From Streptomyces bicolor (lineage in GTDB: Bacteria > Actinomycetota > Actinomycetes > Streptomycetales > Streptomycetaceae), in assembly GCF_000719285.1 (NCBI RefSeq), contig NZ_JOFS01000031.1, positions 1-64,000 on the forward strand: DNA of 64,000 nt, given 5' to 3'. This document shows positions 62,924 to 64,000 of the stretch, piece after piece; the stretch's first letter is position 1; every line of letters begins with the position of its first letter. The translations under genes and the position numbers were made by a program. Under the pieces are notes generated by a model. The model was given only the letters and a program-made list of their open reading frames with translations. It made no database searches and was not told where the DNA came from.

Positions 62924-64000
62924 TTACTTCTTCTTGCCGCGCTTCTCGCGCACGCGCACCGAGATATGGATCGGCGTCCCCTCGAAGCCGAACTCCTCGC
63001 GCAGCCGGCGCTCGATGAAGCGGCGGTAGCCCGCCTCGATGAAGCCCGAGGCGAAGAGCACGAACCGCGGGGGCTTGGTGCCTGCCTGCGTGCCGAAGAG
63101 GATGCGGGGCTGCTTGCCGCCGCGGATCGGGTGGGGGTGGGCGGCGACCAGCTCGCCGAGGAAGGCGTTCAGCCGCCCGGTCGGGACCCGGGTCTCCCAG
63201 CCCGCGAGGGCCGTCTCGATCGCCGGGACCAGCTTCTCCATGTGCCGCCCGGTGCGTGCCGAGACGTTCACCCGGGGCGCCCATGCGACCTGGCCGAACT
63301 CGGTCTCGATCTCCCGCTCCAGGTAGTAGCGGCGCTCCTCGTCGAGGGTGTCCCACTTGTTGTAGGCGATCACCATCGCGCGGCCCGCCTCCACGGCCAT
63401 GGTGACGATGCGCTGGTCCTGCACCGAGATGGACTCGGTCGCGTCGATCAGGACGACGGCGACCTCGGCCTTCTCGACGGCGGCGGCGGTGCGCAGCGAG
63501 GCGTAGTAGTCGGCGCCCTGCTGGAGGTGGACGCGCTTGCGGATGCCCGCCGTGTCGACGAACTTCCAGGTCACGCCGCCCAGTTCGATGAGCTCGTCGA
63601 CCGGGTCACGGGTGGTGCCGGCCAGTTCGTTGACGACGACGCGCTCCTCGCCGGCCACCTTGTTCAGCAGCGAGGACTTGCCGACGTTCGGGCGGCCGAT
63701 GAGGGCGATACGGCGCGGGCCGCCGATGCCGCCCCCGCCGAAGGTCTCGCGCGGCGCGTCCGGCAGCACCTCCAGGACGGCGTCCAGCATGTCGCCGGTG
63801 CCGCGGCCGTGCAGAGCCGAGACGGGGTACGGCTCACCGAGCCCCAGCGACCACAGGTACGCGGCGTCCGCCTCGCCACTGGGACCGTCGACCTTGTTGG
63901 CGCACAGCACCACGGGCTTGCCGGCCTTGCGCAGCAGTCGTACGACGGCCTCGTCGGTGTCGGTGGCACCCACCTTGGCGTCGACCACGAACACGACGGC
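62924..64000 (-). CDS. der: ribosome-assembly GTPase Der (EngA), partial
   Basis: C-terminal part of a tandem-GTPase protein that matures the 50S ribosomal subunit. Visible are the end of the first G domain ('[17 protein letters not shown]', G4), the whole second G domain ('[16 protein letters not shown]' G1, '[13 protein letters not shown]' G2, '[10 protein letters not shown]' G3, '[12 protein letters not shown]' G4, '[14 protein letters not shown]' G5) and the KH-like domain ending '[13 protein letters not shown]'. The N-terminus and start lie beyond the end of the window; the frame is still open at 64000. Essential in most bacteria. Confidence 0.95.
   Translation of the reverse strand, partial: AVVFVVDAKVGATDTDEAVVRLLRKAGKPVVLCANKVDGPSGEADAAYLWSLGLGEPYPVSALHGRGTGDMLDAVLEVLPDAPRETFGGGGIGGPRRIALIGRPNVGKSSLLNKVAGEERVVVNELAGTTRDPVDELIELGGVTWKFVDTAGIRKRVHLQQGADYYASLRTAAAVEKAEVAVVLIDATESISVQDQRIVTMAVEAGRAMVIAYNKWDTLDEERRYYLEREIETEFGQVAWAPRVNVSARTGRHMEKLVPAIETALAGWETRVPTGRLNAFLGELVAAHPHPIRGGKQPRILFGTQAGTKPPRFVLFASGFIEAGYRRFIERRLREEFGFEGTPIHISVRVREKRGKKK

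Overview
The window comes from a Streptomyces chromosome or a very close relative. GC is very high with G/C at almost every third codon position. GTG and TTG starts are frequent, genes are coupled by ATGA/GTGA/TTGA overlaps, and many proteins are secreted. Lineage markers include streptogrisin-type proteases with pro-regions, a SepF paralogue, Rpf-type wall hydrolases, an LAETG-anchored lytic polysaccharide monooxygenase and the dispersed intergenic repeats common in this genus. From memory the gene order (SGNH lipase, LPMO, second lipase, dnaE2, sepF paralogue, der) resembles the SCO1725-SCO1758 part of the S. coelicolor core; no comparison could be run. No tRNA, rRNA, CRISPR array or complete transposase gene was seen.

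Layout. 0-12.5 kb: ABC-2 permease; ECF sigma factor/anti-sigma pair divergent from a DUF4331 surface protein, with matching promoters on both sides; TPR protein coupled to a His-rich Ni/Co-type exporter; Ser/Thr kinase; SGNH lipase; subtilisin-like protease. 12.5-22.4 kb: a polysaccharide block containing a small membrane protein, FemAB-like transferase, two GT2 glycosyltransferases, a deacetylase, a 1286-residue fusion of a flippase-like and a GT-C-like membrane domain, and a convergent GH39-like hydrolase. 22.5-30.8 kb: AAA ATPase, DUF72, GntR and MarR regulators, acetyltransferases, DUF402, methyltransferase, wall-anchored LPMO and lipase, with a 159-bp MITE-like element. 30.8-36.9 kb: an SOS-type mutagenesis cassette (DnaE2 plus two ImuB-like polymerase remnants, one truncated at its 3' end by a cupin/MarR cassette).

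37-53 kb: DUF3533 membrane protein, two streptogrisin-like proteases flanking a slipin, DUF5685 Cys-rich protein, sepF paralogue, glutaryl-CoA dehydrogenase, DHA2-type MFS exporter, GT-C mannosyltransferase, PAP2 phosphatase, I78 inhibitor, a stand-alone cytochrome oxidase subunit I and a WYL regulator overlapping it tail to tail. 53-60 kb: a branched-chain amino-acid-type ABC system with LivH, LivM and LivG fused in one chain, a LivF with an altered Walker A motif, and on the other strand a periplasmic-type binding lipoprotein, an MTB12-like lipoprotein and a gene whose 3' end is repeat DNA. 60-64 kb: two Rpf-domain proteins, two conserved proteins of unknown function and the 3' part of der.

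A recurring theme is repeat or formerly intergenic DNA turned into coding sequence: an in-frame repeat in the TPR gene, a repeat-derived C-terminus at 53.2-53.3 kb, and a low-GC3 linker joining LivM to LivG. The strongest candidates for something undescribed are the flippase/GT-C fusion and its cluster, the two-ImuB DnaE2 cassette with signs of modular duplication, and the LivHMG fusion.
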